The translations under genes and the position numbers were made by a program. From NCBI RefSeq assembly GCF_011320225.1, contig NZ_JAAOEN010000012.1, forward strand, positions 85,716 through 149,715: a DNA stretch of 64,000 nt, read 5' to 3'. This document shows positions 61,365 to 64,000 of this stretch, piece by piece. How positions within the stretch are numbered: the stretch's first letter is position 1; every line of letters begins with the position of its first letter. This DNA comes from Phytoactinopolyspora limicola (GTDB lineage: Bacteria; Actinomycetota; Actinomycetes; Jiangellales; Jiangellaceae). The notes below the pieces were generated by a model. The model was given only the letters and a program-made list of their open reading frames with translations, had not been told where the DNA came from and ran no database searches.

Positions 61365-62552
61365 TCACTCCAAAACAGAAAGGCCTGGGAGAGTTTTCCC
61401 CTCCAGCAATTCCAGCGACGCGCCGCCACCGGTCGAGATGTGAGTGAACGCGGATGCGTCGAGGCCGAGCTTGCGGACCGCGGCGGCGGAGTCTCCCCCG
61501 CCGACCACCGTGGTGCCGTCGACCTCCGATATCGCCCGGCCGATCTGCTCGGTTCCAGCGGCGAACGGCGGTAGCTCGAATACACCCATCGGACCGTTCC
61601 AGACGACGGTCCGGGCGTCGGCCAGCTTGCTCCGGAACAGTTCGATGGTGGCCGGACCGATGTCGAGGCCCTTCTGATCATCCGGGATCGCCGATGCGCT
61701 CACCACCGACGTCTCGGCATCCGCGGCGAGCTCGGCTGCGATCACGACGTCAGTGGGCAACACGATCTCCACACCCGACTGCGCGGCGCGCTCGAGGTAA
61801 CCACGGACAACGTCGATCTGATCGGCCTCCAGGAGCGAACCTCCGACGCCGTACCCGCGCGCGGCGAGGAAGGTGAACGCCATGCCGCCACCGATCAGCA
61901 GCCGGTTCACCTTGCCGAGCAGGTTGTCGATGACGCCGAGTTTGTCCGAAACCTTCGACCCGCCGAGCACCACGACGTATGGTCTGGCCGGCGAGACGAG
62001 TACCTTGCCGAAAGCCTCCATCTCGGCCTCGACCAGTTCACCAGCAGCATGCGGCAACCGCTGAGCGATGTCATAGACGCTGGCCTGCTTGCGGTGGACC
62101 ACACCGAACCCGTCGGAGACGAAGTAGTCGCCCAGCTCGGCCAGCTCGTCGGCCATCGCGCCGCGCTCAGCATCGTCCTTGCTGGTCTCCCGGGCGTCGA
62201 ACCGCACGTTCTCCAGTAGGGCCACACCGCCATCACCCAGGGCACCCACCGTTTTGTGGGCGCTGTCTCCGACGACGTCGGTGGCGAAGGCGACATCGGT
62301 GCCGAGCAGCTCAGCGAGCCGCTCGGCTACCGGTGCCAGCGAATAACGCGGGTCGGGTTCACCCTTCGGACGGCCCAGGTGGGCCATGACCACGACCCGG
62401 GCGCCGGCGTCGGCCAGCGCCCGGATGGTCGGCACCGACGCGCGGACCCGGCCGTCGTCGGTGATGGTGGAGCCGCTCAGTGGGACGTTGAGGTCCGAAC
62501 GGACGAGGATCCGCTTGCCGCGCGGGTCCCCCAACCTGTCGATCGTTCGCAT
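61365..62552 (-). CDS. pgk: Phosphoglycerate kinase
   Basis: Makes ATP from 1,3-bisphosphoglycerate. The N-terminal substrate-binding RSDLNVPL and HLGRPKG and the C-terminal nucleotide site [13 protein letters not shown] and [11 protein letters not shown] are intact. The 395 aa length fits. ATG at 62552; it is 20 bp after gap and four bases before tpiA. Confidence 0.97.
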   Translation of the reverse strand: MRTIDRLGDPRGKRILVRSDLNVPLSGSTITDDGRVRASVPTIRALADAGARVVVMAHLGRPKGEPDPRYSLAPVAERLAELLGTDVAFATDVVGDSAHKTVGALGDGGVALLENVRFDARETSKDDAERGAMADELAELGDYFVSDGFGVVHRKQASVYDIAQRLPHAAGELVEAEMEAFGKVLVSPARPYVVVLGGSKVSDKLGVIDNLLGKVNRLLIGGGMAFTFLAARGYGVGGSLLEADQIDVVRGYLERAAQSGVEIVLPTDVVIAAELAADAETSVVSASAIPDDQKGLDIGPATIELFRSKLADARTVVWNGPMGVFELPPFAAGTEQIGRAISEVDGTTVVGGGDSAAAVRKLGLDASAFTHISTGGGASLELLEGKTLPGLSVLE

Positions 62553-62572
62553 GGTGGTTGGTTCCCGGCCGC

Positions 62573-64000
<1,428 letters not shown>

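Overview
The window is 64 kb of high-GC, densely packed chromosome with GTG and TTG starts and many 4-base start/stop overlaps. Gene content (RbpA, OpcA, SufR, a tkt-tal-pgi-zwf-opcA-pgl block, DUF6458, a SigG-like ECF sigma factor with a C-terminal domain) points to an actinobacterium. No rRNA, tRNA, phage, IS transposase or CRISPR array was seen. Most of it looks like stable chromosome, with two clearly accessory stretches: the purine locus on the left and about 19 kb between pgl and rbpA.

Region 1 (1-13350) is a purine and ureide catabolism locus. It holds a three-subunit molybdenum hydroxylase (large subunit cut by the window edge), a PucR-type regulator, and a three-gene operon encoding the AllH/AllF/AllG-type oxamate carbamoyltransferase. 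It also holds four maturation genes (MoxR ATPase, CoxE-like VWA protein, XdhC, MobA-like nucleotidyltransferase) and a divergent NCS2 xanthine/uracil permease. Uptake, oxidation of the purine ring and late ureide breakdown are therefore encoded side by side.

Region 2 (13931-21559) holds def and a SUF iron-sulfur operon read leftwards: sufR-sufB-sufD-sufC-sufS-sufU-sufT plus a HAD phosphatase. Region 3 (22240-32002) holds an ABC exporter, ctaA (heme A synthase), small membrane proteins, an ECF sigma factor, an FAD oxidoreductase, an HdeD-like protein and ctaB (heme O synthase). Region 4 (32249-40458) is a tight rightward operon for the pentose phosphate pathway.

Region 5 (40688-59652) separates pgl from rbpA. 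It carries a small Cys/Lys-rich protein, an AAA ATPase fused to a nuclease-like domain behind a perfect inverted repeat, and a candidate phosphorus-scavenging module (GntR, binding-protein ABC importer, phosphatase, secreted phosphodiester glycosidase) with an 11-bp repeat array at its promoter. Two paralogous secreted EEP phosphodiesterases, a sugar ABC importer with an RpiR regulator, and a SulP transporter follow. Region 6 (59896-63574), read leftwards, is rbpA, secG, tpiA, pgk and gap: transcription, secretion and lower glycolysis.

The gaps between genes are unusually rich in repeats. There are two families of long palindromes with GTGATC-type ends, arrays of a GATCAGATGC motif, arrays of an AAGGAGGCTT motif, a 15-bp minisatellite and a 95-bp partial duplication at the tal/pgi junction. 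Two of the palindromes differ by changes matched in both arms, which suggests that the hairpin itself is maintained.
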